The notes under the pieces are model-generated. The model had not been told where the DNA came from and ran no database searches. It was given only the letters and a program-made list of their open reading frames with translations. From Armillaria gallica (lineage: Eukaryota; Basidiomycota; Agaricomycetes; Agaricales; Physalacriaceae), in NCBI GenBank assembly GCA_037576215.1, contig JBANDB010000003.1, positions 7,564,001-7,628,000 of the forward strand: 64,000 nucleotides of DNA. Reading direction: 5' to 3'. Every line of letters starts with the position of its first letter. Position 1 is the first letter of the stretch. A program made the position numbers and the translations under genes. Below are positions 10,690 to 22,343 of the stretch, one piece after another.

Positions 10690-11430
10690 CAGGAAAGACC
10701 TCGAAATAGCAGTCACACGCCCCACGTGATTCAGCGTCACTACCGAGGAGTCCTCCGAGTCGGCCCCGTCGCCCGATGCCATCCTCTCTTCTTGCCATCA
10801 AATAAACCTTCGTCAAGTTATATCAGTGATCACCTTTACGACCAACTTATGAGGCCATCATCAAAGAAAACCTATGGACTTTGACCATCATCGTCATCAT
10901 CATCATATTACACGACATGGTCCGCTATAGAGACGGCAGCGGCGTACGGTACAAAAGACAGGGCCTGGGCGCTGCGTGAGCTAGGTTGTCCTGAGCAGTA
11001 AACCGACTCATACCACTGAGTATGATATCTGCGGCGAGTGGGTGCCATGCTGCCTTTTTTAAAATCGACGTCTTACGTCCTTGTCACAGGGACTTTGCCA
11101 TAGTTGTCTACTCCTCCGAACTTCGTCTGCTCCGAACAGCGAGCAGTACCTATGGAAACTGCGCCCTTTGTGCTTGTCAAAGTGGATCTGGATGTGCTAA
11201 TAATGGACATGCCTCCTCAGCTCTATGAGGGTGCAGTGGTAGAAGGTGAGTCGCATCTCCTCCTGCCCCTTGCTGATAACATTTGTTTTAGCGCTGATGA
11301 TAGCCCCCTACACTCCTCCGCCTGACGCTGATCCAGGAAACACGACGTGTAAAGGAATTGGCGACTGCTATACATGTCGTACCCATTCTAGACGACCTTG
11401 CACTTGCGCCTCTCTTGCAATTGAGTAGTT
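10690..11430 (+). pseudogene. CXC-type cysteine-rich gene, dead copy d
   Basis: Homologous to 26370-27100 from the CACGTG promoter box (about 10723) through exon 3. No exon-1 frame is left. Exon 2 retains a C-A-C-Q-S-G-S-G-C-A-N-N-G core but lost the first CXC block and ends in TGA near 11226; exon 3 has a deletion around the N-C-M-S codons. Exon 3 keeps CGA where copies a, c and f have TGA, so it branched from them or escaped that change. Its closest relative is copy f. Confidence 0.7.
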
Positions 11431-11990
11431 GCTACCACGGATCCCCATATGATTAACCGCAATCCCTCATCTGTTTTTGTATGAGCTAAGTTGGCCGCGT
11501 TTTGCTCACGCCGTACCCGATGTTGAAGGGTGAAATCCACCTAATACGTATCTACATGTTTGCGATGGCAACGTCAAGAGCCTCAGACTTTGGGTATGTT
11601 GATTATCTTATAGGCCGCAGAACAAAACGCAAAGTTAGCTAACCAGTTCCTCCGTCCAACTGTAGAGAGCTTAAGAATTGCCATATGGTATGAGGGATAT
11701 CGACGATATCGCTTCATGAAATTCCCTGGTAGCTACTTAATGCCAATTCAGATATCTTTTCTTTTCTTTTTGTGTATCTTGTACATGCTACCAATAGCGT
11801 ATGTAGAGCGGTATGAATAAAACAACAGCAAGTCCGCGCGTGCTGAACATCACTACTAGTACTTACTTCGATTTCGACTCAAAGTCCATGGCCCGATGGA
11901 ATACGCAGAACCGAGTGCTGCGCACACAATACATAGCACAGATAAAAATCTCAGTACGACTCAAAGGTTCAAGTCAATCAAAGAGTCTTT

Positions 11991-12053
11991 TCCGGAACTC
12001 GAACCCAGGACTGGATTATGGAACAGGTGTTAACCTGTCCGTCATCCCACCAC
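11991..12053 (-). repeat. tRNA-derived SINE-like head, family 3
   Basis: On the minus strand: TGGTGGGATGACGGACAGG, then CCTGGGTTCGAGTTCCGG. The T arm can form and the B box is close to consensus. Partner at 31621-31683. No good anticodon stem. Confidence 0.5.
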
Positions 12054-12333
12054 GCATTTCTTCGGTAACAGGAAGACGACATCGCTAGCGAAGGCATACG
12101 CACCGGATTAACCTATCGCCAGGTGTGAGCCTTGAATAAACTCGGTGTACACGAGAAAACCGATCCACTCAGGTCAACCATCGCAGTCCAAGTCTCAGTA
12201 CAAACAGCCAATTCGATTTCAAACGGCCTATATCCTACTAACAATTAATGACCAACCATTGCCTGAACGAACTGACCCATACCGAATATGAGAAACAAAT
12301 CACAATCAAAAACGAATTTCTGAGATTCCATTT

Positions 12334-12392
12334 TCTGATCGGGACCTGAACCCAAATCCCTCGGCCAGGTGAATACTATGAGACTACCAGAG
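12334..12392 (-). repeat. tRNA-derived SINE-like head, family 2
   Basis: Minus-strand CTCTGGTAGTCTCATAG, GGCC-centred middle, B box GGTTCAGGTCC and the CCGATCAGAA tail. Partner at 31975-32030. Confidence 0.55.
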
Positions 12393-12861
12393 GGCACAAT
12401 GGTCGGTACCGCGAACAGACTAAACGACTAAACTCATCAGCCTGAAAGGTCTTTACACCCACCGTCAGGTTCCGTGATCTTGACAGAGAAACGAGCGGGT
12501 ACCTCCCAAGTTGGCGTGAAAGGCGGAAAGAGTCCGAAAGAAAACATACGAAGGGCCAAGAAACGAATCGATAACCATATAAGTACAAGAGATAACGACT
12601 AAGCTACTAAGGAACGTGATGAAAATCGATAATCTCCCATCTGTTGACCATTACTAACCGTGATAAAAAAGCAGCTGGGAGGTACCGGTAGTCGACCGGG
12701 TCTTCTCTCCAGTAAGTATCCTCTCGCCAGGCCGCCGATTTCGAGGAAGGGAACTGACTTGAGCTACGGAGTGGGACCCTCCGTCTAAGTCTATGATACA
12801 CTAGTCAAACAAAGTAGTACTTGATCAACAAAAAAAACAAAGGTTGCTCAACATCTATTTA

Positions 12862-14340
12862 CTAGTAGGGTGAGGACCATCGCATCTGCGCGGCGGTACC
12901 GAGTCCTATGTTTATATTGTGTTTAGGTTCGCCTGTATATAAGTATGTCGCGGGATTTGCCGGCTCTGTCTTTCATCATGTCCACGTCATGTATAAACCC
13001 TTCCAACTGAGCTCTTCTCCCTAACGTTAGACCATCGTTGTACCACACACGGCCGTCTGTGTCCATGAACCTAGCAGTGTAATGTGCGTCCCCGTAATAC
13101 ACTACTCCCGCTAGGTTGTAGTGTACGATGTTCGATTTTACGGTCAGCTGGATTTGTTCGTCGACCGGCGCACGGGAGAACGTTACCAAAGCGGGCAGGA
13201 TTGGTGGCGCGATCTCATAGGTGTATTTCTTGTATGCCGCAGATGTGCACCGTTGGCACGCCGAGTCTTCCGCAGCGAGCGGCATGGCGCTGGTTATGTC
13301 TATGTACTGTTGCAGCGTTGTCCATTGTTTTCGGCCTGTCGTGGTCGGCTCTATCACACAACAGTGCTGCGTTGAAAGCGGTGCGCTGTGTCCGTTATCA
13401 CAACACACGGCGATGCTTGCGAACACCGTAGGGGATGTCATCATCTTGAGCATCACTGCCTCTGCACTCGTTTCGCGGCCATATACAAAGACGGTCGGGA
13501 AGTCCCTATGGAGCTTCCTTCTTGTGTGATCCCTGACCTCTTCCAGCGTGTATAGACCATCTTTGAAAGTTCGGAAGGACCTCATTACCAGCTGCAGCCA
13601 CTCATTGCCAATAGCTTCGACATCAGATGCCAGTCCAGCATGATTAGCGTTCCACATGTTGAACAGGACAAACATTGTAGCGTCGTACGCGCAGCTGTTG
13701 TTCGACCATTTGCAACCTACGGGAACTAGATGCATCGAAGAGTCTCGTCGAGTCACAGAGTCGCTTGCACGCTTTTGAGTGCCCTCCTGTTTGGCGTCGA
13801 ACGTATCTGATATCCTTCCCTTCCTCTTCTCCGCCGGCTTCATGGGTGTGAACACTCTCTTCGACTGTTTGTCCAGAGAATTCGATACCTTGGACGGGGG
13901 GTGTTCTGGCGGCGGGCGCTTCAATATCGGAAAGTGTGTTATAAGTTTCTTCGTCCAGGCGAAGTCGGAGGCGTCTGCGGAATCGAGGGTATCCACGTTG
14001 GACCACGCTAGTACACTGTCCAATCTTGGTGGCATGTATTCACGACCGACATGGTGGCGAAACGATTCTATTAACGCGTATCGGGTATCGCCCGTAACGG
14101 TGATTGGCGTCAAACCGTGGTACTGTTGGGTTGTAATGTTGTCCAGAAGCTCTAACTCTCTGAACTCCTGCCGCAAAAAGCCACTGCATCCACCTTGAAT
14201 TTTCTTGCTATCTATTGGCGACGACCGGTTACTGCCGATTGAAGGTAATATCAGTGTACCTGCAGCTGTCGCCGTCCGAGACAGTGCCGTATAATAAGAT
14301 TGGTGGGAGCGGCAGTTGTTCTGACAAATTACGCAATAAG
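12862..14340 (-). mobile_element. Helitron fragment, 3' end
   Basis: Carries the tail of a Helitron-like helicase and its fused peptidase (next entry). The element ends in CTAG followed by T at 12862-12861 on the minus strand, the usual Helitron terminus and target. The similarity between duplicated blocks E stops at this point, as expected for an insertion. A small CGC-AGAT-GCG hairpin precedes the terminus by roughly 25 bases, which is weak. The 5' part (Rep nuclease, most of the helicase) is absent; upstream sequence to 14.6 kb shows no helicase motif. Confidence 0.55.
12923..14320 (-). CDS. Helicase C-terminus fused to ubiquitin-hydrolase-like (C19-type) domain, 5'-truncated
   Basis: One uninterrupted frame of about 465 codons (residues counted from an upstream ATG at 14572, the first 84 being hydrophobic and probably intronic or non-coding; TTTGTCAG just before 14320 could be a splice acceptor). 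Residues about 93-101, YYTALSRTA, fit helicase motif VI, and GGCSGFLRQEFRELELLD (127-144) is a signature I associate with basidiomycete Helitron helicases. A basic linker follows (KRVFTPMKPAEKRKGR). The last third looks like a ubiquitin-specific protease: Cys box NNSCAYDA with Cys294, and His box HYTARF...WYNDG with His497. Catalysis is plausible but untested. Without the front of the helicase the element cannot be autonomous; the protease part could still be expressed only if a new start were used. Confidence 0.6.
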   Translation of the reverse strand, partial: NNCRSHQSYYTALSRTATAAGTLILPSIGSNRSSPIDSKKIQGGCSGFLRQEFRELELLDNITTQQYHGLTPITVTGDTRYALIESFRHHVGREYMPPRLDSVLAWSNVDTLDSADASDFAWTKKLITHFPILKRPPPEHPPSKVSNSLDKQSKRVFTPMKPAEKRKGRISDTFDAKQEGTQKRASDSVTRRDSSMHLVPVGCKWSNNSCAYDATMFVLFNMWNANHAGLASDVEAIGNEWLQLVMRSFRTFKDGLYTLEEVRDHTRRKLHRDFPTVFVYGRETSAEAVMLKMMTSPTVFASIAVCCDNGHSAPLSTQHCCVIEPTTTGRKQWTTLQQYIDITSAMPLAAEDSACQRCTSAAYKKYTYEIAPPILPALVTFSRAPVDEQIQLTVKSNIVHYNLAGVVYYGDAHYTARFMDTDGRVWYNDGLTLGRRAQLEGFIHDVDMMKDRAGKSRDILIYRRT

Positions 14341-15100
14341 TAACAACAGTTTCAAGCACAAACACATCGACGAAAGAGAACAAGAACAGATAAACCGGAA
14401 GGGAAAACGGCGCATCGCATATGACAAAGATAAGCAAAGGAAAGATAATAGGTGTAAGGGAACAGGATCTGTATTTGGCCCAGACATAGAGATAAGACAG
14501 ATAAGAACCAGGAAGCGAAGACAAGATATAGGTGAACAGAAATTCTGAGTACAATCGCATCATCGCGGTCAAGAGATAAGATCGGCAAATCCCGCAAGAT
14601 AAGATAGGTCGAATAGAAAATTCCCACGGGTCTTACAGGATCGCATAATAACCGAGTAATCCTATATACATAGGACTCGGAAAGATCTCTAGTTGGGTTC
14701 GAACTTGTGAATTCTGTGAGACTCAGGGTACGGTGGTTGGTATATGCGGATATAGAACGAGTCGTGGTTTCCTAATGGAATACCATCAGGAAAAAAACAG
14801 CAAGTTATCCTGTCTGACAGCCAAAAAACGCCTCTCCGCGCGCCGCTCTTCTCTTAAAAATATTCTGAGAGATCTGGCTGTTATTTCCCTCCCGACCATG
14901 GTTCGGGGAGAAACTTTGGAATTTTGGGCATCGAAAAATGCCAATTTTCGAGCTCGAGGGATGAGGAGTAGGTCTATATTTTTCCGAGTACAAATGTAAT
15001 TCGATTATGCATACAATACATCGCAATTCTAGACCCCGTTTCCGCCGCAAAATTCGCTTATCTTGCGCTAGGAATGGCATGCGAGTGCTGGTCAGAGGTG
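14340..15100. other. Spacer after the Helitron fragment
   Basis: No gene recognised. A short imperfect palindrome (CCGAGT...ACTCGG around 14651-14679) could form a hairpin. A lone B-box-like GGTTCGAAC lies at about 14697. Confidence 0.35.
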
Positions 15101-15109
15101 ACTTAACAG

Positions 15110-16350
15110 AGGTGAGAACAACAACTTACAACTTCTCCTGGCATCACCTTGCTCCCCGGATGTTCGTCGAGGGAGAAATACAGTCAAACGGCGTTGTTTT
15201 CTACCCTATACGACTCCTCAAGACCTTAAACTTCGCAGAATCTGGAGACGGACGTACCATTTAATCCCTGGCTGTCTCGCCATCCACACAGTCCCGTTCT
15301 TGCTTGGGAGACAACAATACATTTTGTTGGCGCAAAGTCGGGCTCCGTTCCCTTGTTTGAGCACCAACTTTATCACGAAGCTGTCGTTTATGTCGCAGGC
15401 ATCAGGATGTTGAAGTCAGCCTAAGAAAAGGGTTAGTACGTGAATTTGGACAGATTCAAGGGACTCCGTACCATCTCTGGCTGGCTCCTGCAGTCTCCCT
15501 TCTCCGTCACCCTGGTCTTGCTCGCCGGACGGCCATACATCGTGTCAGCACGAAAATCTACCTTGTTTGAGTCCTTGAGGCCCTCATTCGAGGGAGTGTT
15601 GCATAGGATCAATCAAGCTAAGAGACAAGTGAGTGCGCATGAATTCTGATTAACAAGAAGACGTACCATTCCCGGGGGTGTCTCCCGGTCATCTCCACCA
15701 ATCCTCCATGCGTCTCCGTCCCATTCACTCCTTCATCTTTGTGCTATCATGACTCCGCTCGCGGGACGACGATATATCGTTTCAGCGCAAATTCCGGCTT
15801 CGCTACACCGTTTGAGGTGAAGCATGCGTTCTTGAAGCCTTCCGCTGAGGCTGAGGGAGAATGCTGTAGGATTGATTAGGCTGAGGAGTGCATGAGTGCG
15901 CGTGATTGCAGAAGTGACAGAAGTGCTTACCATCCTCGTCATACCCTTGAATCCAGCCCACACCGTGATCCTCTTCGTCACTCCATCGTCTTCAGAGTCC
16001 AGGCCTTGCTCTCCGGACGATGATACATCGTCTTGGGGCAAAATTTGCTTCAAATCAGCACAAAATGGCTTGCATGGGCGCCGAACGATATGAAGCAGTC
16101 GTTAACCTCGTGTCTGCGGAAGGTGGTGGGTTATGAGATTGAGATCTGCGCGGACAATGAACACCCTGAACGTGTGTGAGGTGCGTGCGCACTTACCACT
16201 ATGCATGTTTCCTGACTATCATTCGATTCCTCCAATCTTCTAGGGCTGGTCGTCGGACGGCGATACGTCGTCTTTGGCAAAAATTCAGTCGTCGCTGCGG
16301 TAGTGGGCGACATGAGATGAGCGAAGGGAATTATCTACATTAGAGAACAT
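15110..16350 (-). repeat. Decayed array of exon-plus-intron repeat units
   Basis: At least five related units, spaced roughly 220-250 bp. Each shows, on the minus strand, a segment like ACGATGTATCATCG (near 15310, 15532, 15770, 16020, 16260), then ATGGTACGT or ATGGTAAGY (donor-like), then an acceptor-like CTYAG and a conserved start such as TTGATTGATCC / CTAATCAATCC. This is the footprint of an exon multiplied together with its intron. Most units carry stops. The protein family is not recognised. Confidence 0.55.
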
Positions 16351-16749
16351 TTACCTGTTGGATTATCGTACTGCGAAGATAATTTTACTTCACTTCAAAC
16401 CTATACTGACAACAAGCAAGGCGGAACATCCCAAAAGACTTGGGACCATCCATGCACGCAAGAAAGAAAGGATGCAAGAAGATGAAGGTAAGGTGATGAA
16501 GGGAGGAAGGAAGCGCTGGTTGCTGATCAACATGCCTATCCCGTTATGGGCATCAATGTCCATCTCGATTCCGAACGCCCATGTATGGCATTCCTGCACA
16601 TTGTCTGGATTGACATTGAGGAATGGTATCACCGTAGCTCGTAACGATGGGGAGAGAAGGAAGAAGGAACGGAAGGAAGGAGTGGGCCAGATCATGAAGG
16701 CAATGCATGAACAAAAGGTAAATTCCACTTGACGCTAACAATCAACAGA

Positions 16750-19700
16750 AATCTGGACAGGATCACGGGGCACAAGACGCGTTCACGTCCTTTGACAGAT
16801 GGCGATGGGAACTGGTTCATACCTCCGCATGTCAAACTATTTTTCGACGCCACTGACTTTTGGCCGTCCACTCGCCTTGTTTAGGCAGCACAATTTGAAG
16901 CTCTTCGGCCGGAAAATTCCTGTCAGAGAACTCAAGTTCTTGATGAGACGTAAACCATTTCAAGGTACCATTTCTAGGATGGCAAACAACGTGTCTCGTG
17001 TTGTACAAACACATCAACATATCCTGTTGATTTTTTCCTGTCGCCGTCACCATCCTCGACCACGCATAGGGTGGAGTTGCTCAAAATTTTACTGCTGCTC
17101 GCCATATCAGTAATTTTCATTTGCAATACAATTTCATGCGGCATGCCGGCCTTACCTCTCTACAGGGCATACGAGGCGTTGCGGCAAGAGTTCTGAGTGG
17201 AGACGGAAGTAAGTGAGCTTCTCCATCTGACTATTTCTAATTTGTACTCACAAGTATTTCAGATGAATGTCACCATCGTCCGTGAGCATTACTCTCGTTA
17301 CTCCAAAGCTGATTTCAGAATGATGAGGCCCCTTTCCCTAGGTGATCTCCTACCAGTTACCTCGGTGTACTCAAGACTAGAGGTCTGTGTTGATGATGTC
17401 CATTGTACGCTCATTGTTTCCCATGTAGATTCCACTAACTTTGGATCCCAGGACCCGAAGGCATCTAAACACGGCCCATCAAGTAAGCTGAGGATCCCTT
17501 GAATAAGGCACACTCACCCCGCCATTTCTAGGGTCCGAACAACACTCGGGACGTCCACAGTAAGCTGTCGGTAATGTACTTACGCGACCACTTGATACGC
17601 GGTGTGGCGATGGCGATTTGAAATCTAACAAGAGATGCGGGGTCGTACGTACCGGAAATATCAATCCGGAAAATATCTGACACAGATTCCCAGATTTTCA
17701 ATGAAGTTAGCGTCTGTACGGCGGCACCGAACAAGGTGTTTGACGTGGTGTCGGTCCTGTGAGGTCATTGTTGCAGTTTGACATGGAATGTCAATCACAA
17801 CGAGAAGTCGGATCAGCGATAATGAAAGGAACGGTATGTTGTTCCATTCTGATTTGGGCTAACATGTCACTTACCTCTGTTTCTCCATCATTGCGGGGCA
17901 TTCAACACATTTCCAGGTGCGAATACATTAACATTGGACAACAAGTCCGCTCTAAATCATTAGTGAGCTGCTTTTCTGTTTCATAAGATGGCAATTCACT
18001 TACCTATCATAGCTTCATCCAGAAAAGAGAATGGGCCGCCGTTTTCGACAACGCAAATCGCGGGTGGTCTAGTCGGCAAGAAATCCACAGAGCATCCTGT
18101 AAGTGAACTTGATAGAATCTGCGGTCCAATTTGACGTTATGCACCGCAGGGATCTCGCCGGATTCGAGATCTACCTTCAACGATTTAATACAGCGATGAA
18201 GAAATCAACCTTAAGCAACCATTTTGAGCCGTTTGGGCCGAAGGTACGTTGATATTTTGAATACCCGTGTTCTATAGTCTAATCATGAACCATTTAGGAC
18301 TCTGGGTGAGGATTTATGGCTGACGCAGCTCATAAACATGAAGAATTTGACTCTAGTGCAATATTTTGAATATTTCTTGTCTTGGGAGCAGACGCATATC
18401 GAGTTTGAGGTCGAAATAAAGCATAGAATTTGAATAGATAGTCTTTGAACATAGTAGTGTAGCAAATAACGTCGTTTTTCTGCACTAATTGAGTGAGAAC
18501 ATAGGATTATACTCGTTTGCATGCGCCGTGAGGGGATCTAAAACTCACCTCCAGATCTCTACCGGTTTCCGTACCAAAATTAGGAAAATTGGGTGCCCGT
18601 CTCGTCAAAATTGGTTGAATTCTGGATGATATTGAATATTGAATGGCATATTACTCCAGAAATAGCAAGAACTCAAGGGTAGTAATGTCAAAGACCCCGT
18701 TCTCAAGCTTTGAGATAAGTTCATGTCTACTCTGCTAACATGATCCTCGACTCGCGAAAGAAAGGCCAACTCAGATGAATTGACGTTTGAATTAACGGCA
18801 GCCGACACTCTTGAAAGGATCCGACTTGAAGAATTTGTTTTTAGCACCGGATTGTCAAAATAGAACTAGGATATCATAAGGATTAGTGAACATATGAATT
18901 GACAGGCGTTACTCACCGAGCTGCGTGCGACATTGGATGATGGTTGACAAGTATTGCCCTCAAAAGCCGGCGTCCCGACTTTGCGAAGTTTAGGATATTT
19001 TCTCAATGCTCTCTGGGCAAAGAACAAATCCTTGGGGATTCTGAAGCAGAGGGATGTTGAACGAGTCGAGATGGATGTAGAAAGTGAAGAAGTCTACGAG
19101 GCACGTGTCAGGTCCGGTCCGATACATCCACAACCTGACTTTACCTTCGACGACCATCATCTCCTCTAATTCTATTTTCGCTTCTATAGGCTAAGCTGTC
19201 TCGTTTCTTCCATGTTTCAAAGGTCTAGAGCGTTTGGGTGGCGTATACCATTCTATTTGCGTTCACCAAGCAACACTCAATCCCCACAAAGGTCACCGTC
19301 TCTGTGGTCTCGCTTCAACAATGTCCAAATCTTCAGAATTACAATACCAGCCGTAATCTCTTCAATTCTCCCCGTTTCAAACGCTTACATTTCTCTCCTT
19401 TGACAGATTGTAACGTGTATTTGCTATCACGTCGTACTACCGCCGAACAAAGGCCTACTCGACACCCAACCTCGCAAATACTTCTCAAGAACTCTACGAC
19501 GCCGCAAGGGGGACCCTGATTGACATATTATTCCATTTTGGGGACCGAGCCTCGTGCCGTCTCGACGTGCCTAACCTTTGGGTTCATTTTGTGTCGGCAA
19601 AGTGAGTTGATTCCCCTTCTTACCATTGCTCCCGATGACACAAAACATCAATTAGTGCTTCTTGCAGGGATTATAGTAAGTTACGAGGTATCTCCTTTCC

Positions 19701-20300
19701 GTTGCACTTAAAGGTTGAATTTACTCATGATAACTTGCCTGGAATACTCAGCAAACCACTGGACGGTTTCCCTTGCCGACGCCACTGAACTATGCGTATT
19801 ATCTCCGCCTGTCATTTGTGTTGAGCCCTTCCGAAACTTGGAAATTTTGAGGGAGCCGTCTGGAAACTGTCCTTCTTCGTTGCATCTTTCATTATAGTCG
19901 GCGAGGTGAGTGAACTCGACCTTGATCTATCTCATTCATTGGATCAAACTTTACCTTTCAGTCATTTCTAGTTGAATTGCATTTGGTCTTCAAAGTATCA
20001 ACGCTCCAATGCACTTGGTTTTGCATTCGGGATTCAGAACCAACCCTCGGCATTTCATTGGCAAGACAACAATACAGCTGGACACCTCGAGACGACGTCC
20101 ATCAAAGTGTCATGTCAGGCAAGTACCCTCGTTCCGAAAGCCAGAACCTTGTGACTCGTATCATTGGAAGAAGCCTCGAATCCCCCGAATCCGGTCTTAT
20201 TCTAATTCCAGCCATTATTCAACACGGACACCTTGTCTTTTACAAGGTCCGTGATCTTTGATGAACGAGTTATCTCCGCCGTTCCGGCAATCGCTCTGCT
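16750..20300 (+). other. Possible multi-exon gene or relic, unrecognised
   Basis: Many short open segments on the plus strand are bounded by good donors and acceptors, e.g. 17431-17481 (DSTNFGSQDPKASKHGPSS then GTAAGC), 17533-17560 (GPNNTRDVHS then GTAAGC) and a longer exon at about 19458-19599 (STPNLANTSQELYDAARGT, then WVHFVSAK before GTGAGT). Phases do not connect throughout, and several segments meet stops. It may be a real gene with many small exons or a decayed relative of the exon array just upstream. I could not assemble a full model, and name no function. Confidence 0.3.
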
Positions 20301-20769
20301 ACGACCATTGTTGATTGCAGGTGCAAAGTCATGGTACGAGACCTTTCGGCTATCTTTCGAGTTCTTCATCAATTTCAGCAGCCTGATAGCAAATCAAGAC
20401 TTCATGTAATCTCGTCATCAAGGCGTTGATACACCACCTATCCATAGCACCATACTCTTAGCCTCATTCGCCTGCCAGGACTCTGAGAATCAAATCTGTG
20501 TAAGGAGATGCATTCGTGGTATGTCCCGTGCTTAATTGTCTCATGCACCTTCAAAATAACGTTTTCTTGGTACATTCAGAAGGTTGCATTTGTGATACAT
20601 CAATTTTTTACGTATAATGGGGTGCGCGCGCTTGGTTCGAAGCTCGGTGTGAGTGTCGAGTTTCTGTTTTATATATTCCCTTGCATACAACCATGATGGA
20701 GTAGTGGTTCCTCCGCCAATGTTCAATGTTATGATTCCGATATTGATGAATTCAATGCCGCGTTAATAC

Positions 20770-20844
20770 GCTCTGGTGGTGCAATCGTTGGTAAACCTGC
20801 CTATCGTCTGTACCAATGCTGGGTTCGACTCCTTGCCAGAGAGC
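20770..20844 (+). repeat. tRNA-like sequence, isolated copy
   Basis: CTCTGG (20771-20776) pairs exactly with CCAGAG (20836-20841), a B box GGTTCGACTCC sits at 20822-20832 and an A-box-like TGGTGCAATCGTTGG precedes it. Overall length is right for a tRNA, but no five-base-pair anticodon stem forms, so I treat it as a SINE head or tRNA pseudogene. Confidence 0.5.
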
Positions 20845-21390
20845 TGTCCCTTAAGAGATATGGAATATTTTTGATTCTCCGTCGAATGATGTTCCATGCG
20901 AGGCGGAGCGTCCTTTCCCAGTTTATAATTTCTCGTTACAAATTTAAAAAAAGCCAAGTTTATGTCTATGAACTGATTGTAATTTTACGAAAAGAGCAGA
21001 ACCTTCTACAAGCCGAACGACGATATCATAAAGAGTTGCCGAGGAAGTGAGCATCACACGCTCAGTCCGTCTGAGAGTGAATTCCAATCTCTTGCTACGA
21101 CTAAATTTAAACCTATGAATACATTCTCCATGTTTGGCCTTCAGGCTTCCTCTCATACCACTGGTCAGAAATAGTCAGCTTGCAAGGCAGCATATCTGTG
21201 TAACTGGGATAGAATTATATTAAGTGCAAGTAGGTCTTGTAGCACGAATCGAGAGAAGAGCGCGAAGTACTTGCTCGCTGTGAAGAAAAGACTACATCAT
21301 GTAAGTAAAGGAATAATAAGTATAGGATAGAAAAGGACAAGGGAGCGTGAGTTATTTCCGGCAGATAGATATAATAATAAGATATAAGGG
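20845..21390. other. AT-rich spacer, nothing recognised
   Basis: Contains scattered short A/T runs and no supported gene; it could include an eroded LTR, but no matching termini were found. Confidence 0.35.
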
Positions 21391-21440
21391 CAGCTCAGAT
21401 GCATAATGGGATCAAGGTCTCCTGGCATTGTCGACCGTCT

Positions 21441-21830
21441 TTACGCGGCCCGTCCTCCTCGTTTGGTCGGGCCTGCACTGGTGTTAGTTTGTCCTCCGGT
21501 CTTGGTTCCATCAGGCTGCTTAATCGGTCCACCTCCAGGTTGCCCAGGCGCTGCACTAGTGTTATCCTGGCGTCCACGAGGGATGTATCTATGAAATATT
21601 TGATGAGATATCTTGCCCGTGCGGAAGTCACGTACCCTTGTCCTGACATCGACACACTGACCAACATTCAGTACGAGAAAGAAGAACAAAAAAGCAATGA
21701 AACCGCGAACCTGGATGAACCGCCGCTGTGAAAGAGACTGTGAGCACCGACAGGCAGATAGTAAATAGGGCGGTACATACCGTACAGAGGTAGAGATGGC
21801 TCGGAAGTGCTGGAAAATGCTGGATTGCAT
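21441..21830 (-). CDS. Small hydrophobic-segment protein of the duplicated unit, copy 2
   Basis: From the conserved ATG CAA TCC (21830) an uninterrupted frame runs 129 codons in this copy only. It has a hydrophobic core (FIAFLFFFLVLNVGQ), a basic stretch, and a Gly/Pro/Thr/Gln-rich tail ending G-G-R-A-A. In copies 1 and 3 the same frame is closed by TAG. A GTATGT...ACAG segment inside looks like a former intron that is in frame here only by read-through. A TATA box sits upstream at 21906-21914. Function unknown; it may be a secreted or membrane peptide, or non-coding. Confidence 0.35.
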   Translation of the reverse strand: MQSSIFQHFRAISTSVRYVPPYLLSACRCSQSLSQRRFIQVRGFIAFLFFFLVLNVGQCVDVRTRVRDFRTGKISHQIFHRYIPRGRQDNTSAAPGQPGGGPIKQPDGTKTGGQTNTSAGPTKRGGRAA

Positions 21831-21905
21831 GTCTGAAGTACGTTTGGTGGGTGGTTTGAATAGAGAAGTAGTAGTGTAGTGAAGAAATATGCACCTTATA
21901 CGCCG

Positions 21906-21914
21906 CCTTTTATA
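21906..21914 (-). promoter_or_regulatory. TATA box of the duplicated unit, copy 2
   Basis: TATAAAAGG on the minus strand, same context as at 7567 and 23710. Confidence 0.6.
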
Positions 21915-22343
21915 CCAAAGCATATATTGATGCACATTCCATTCTTGGCATGCTATAAGTCGGTTGTCATCGCACCGACGTTTCAGTATACGTCTGCATT
22001 CCCGGAGATCAAAGAGCAGCGCATTGTAAATCGTTGGTACGTGTAGCATGTATCGTCGTTGACGGCACATAAATCAAAAGTGTTGAAAACGGTAGGTTTG
22101 CAGTGGGTAGACTAGTGGCTGGTAAAGCCAGACTAATGAACTTGTATTCTCTGGCTCCTACAGAGCCTGTATTTATACTACGAAAACTATCTAGAATGTT
22201 CTACTAAAATCGTCCATAAGCAGTAAGTATCGGTCCCAAGGTCATCCGGCATCATGCCGACTTGAACCTTCTACACTCTTCTCGCGGCTTCCCGCGATAT
22301 CTCCAACAAAAAGGTAAGCTGCCGATCCACCATTTCGCGTATC

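Larger units (their letters stand above)
11000..12860. repeat. Segmental duplication block E, copy 1 (partner 30550-32470)
   Basis: Near-continuous match with 30550-32470, including the dead CXC exons, tRNA-like segments and the A-rich run before 12841. Similarity ends where the Helitron fragment begins, next to a CTAG at 12862-12865. Confidence 0.8.

Noticed and set aside
13084..13529. Overlapping plus-strand ORFs of 84-115 codons
   Set aside because: They lie antisense to the helicase/ubiquitin-hydrolase frame and show no motifs; shadows.
14321..14572. Hydrophobic N-terminus of the 549-codon minus-strand ORF at 12923-14572
   Set aside because: The first 84 residues are low-complexity hydrophobic sequence with no helicase similarity, and a TTTGTCAG acceptor-like site precedes the motif VI region; probably intron or flank read through.
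20770..20844. Functional tRNA gene
   Set aside because: Acceptor ends pair and the B box is perfect, but there is no anticodon stem-loop.
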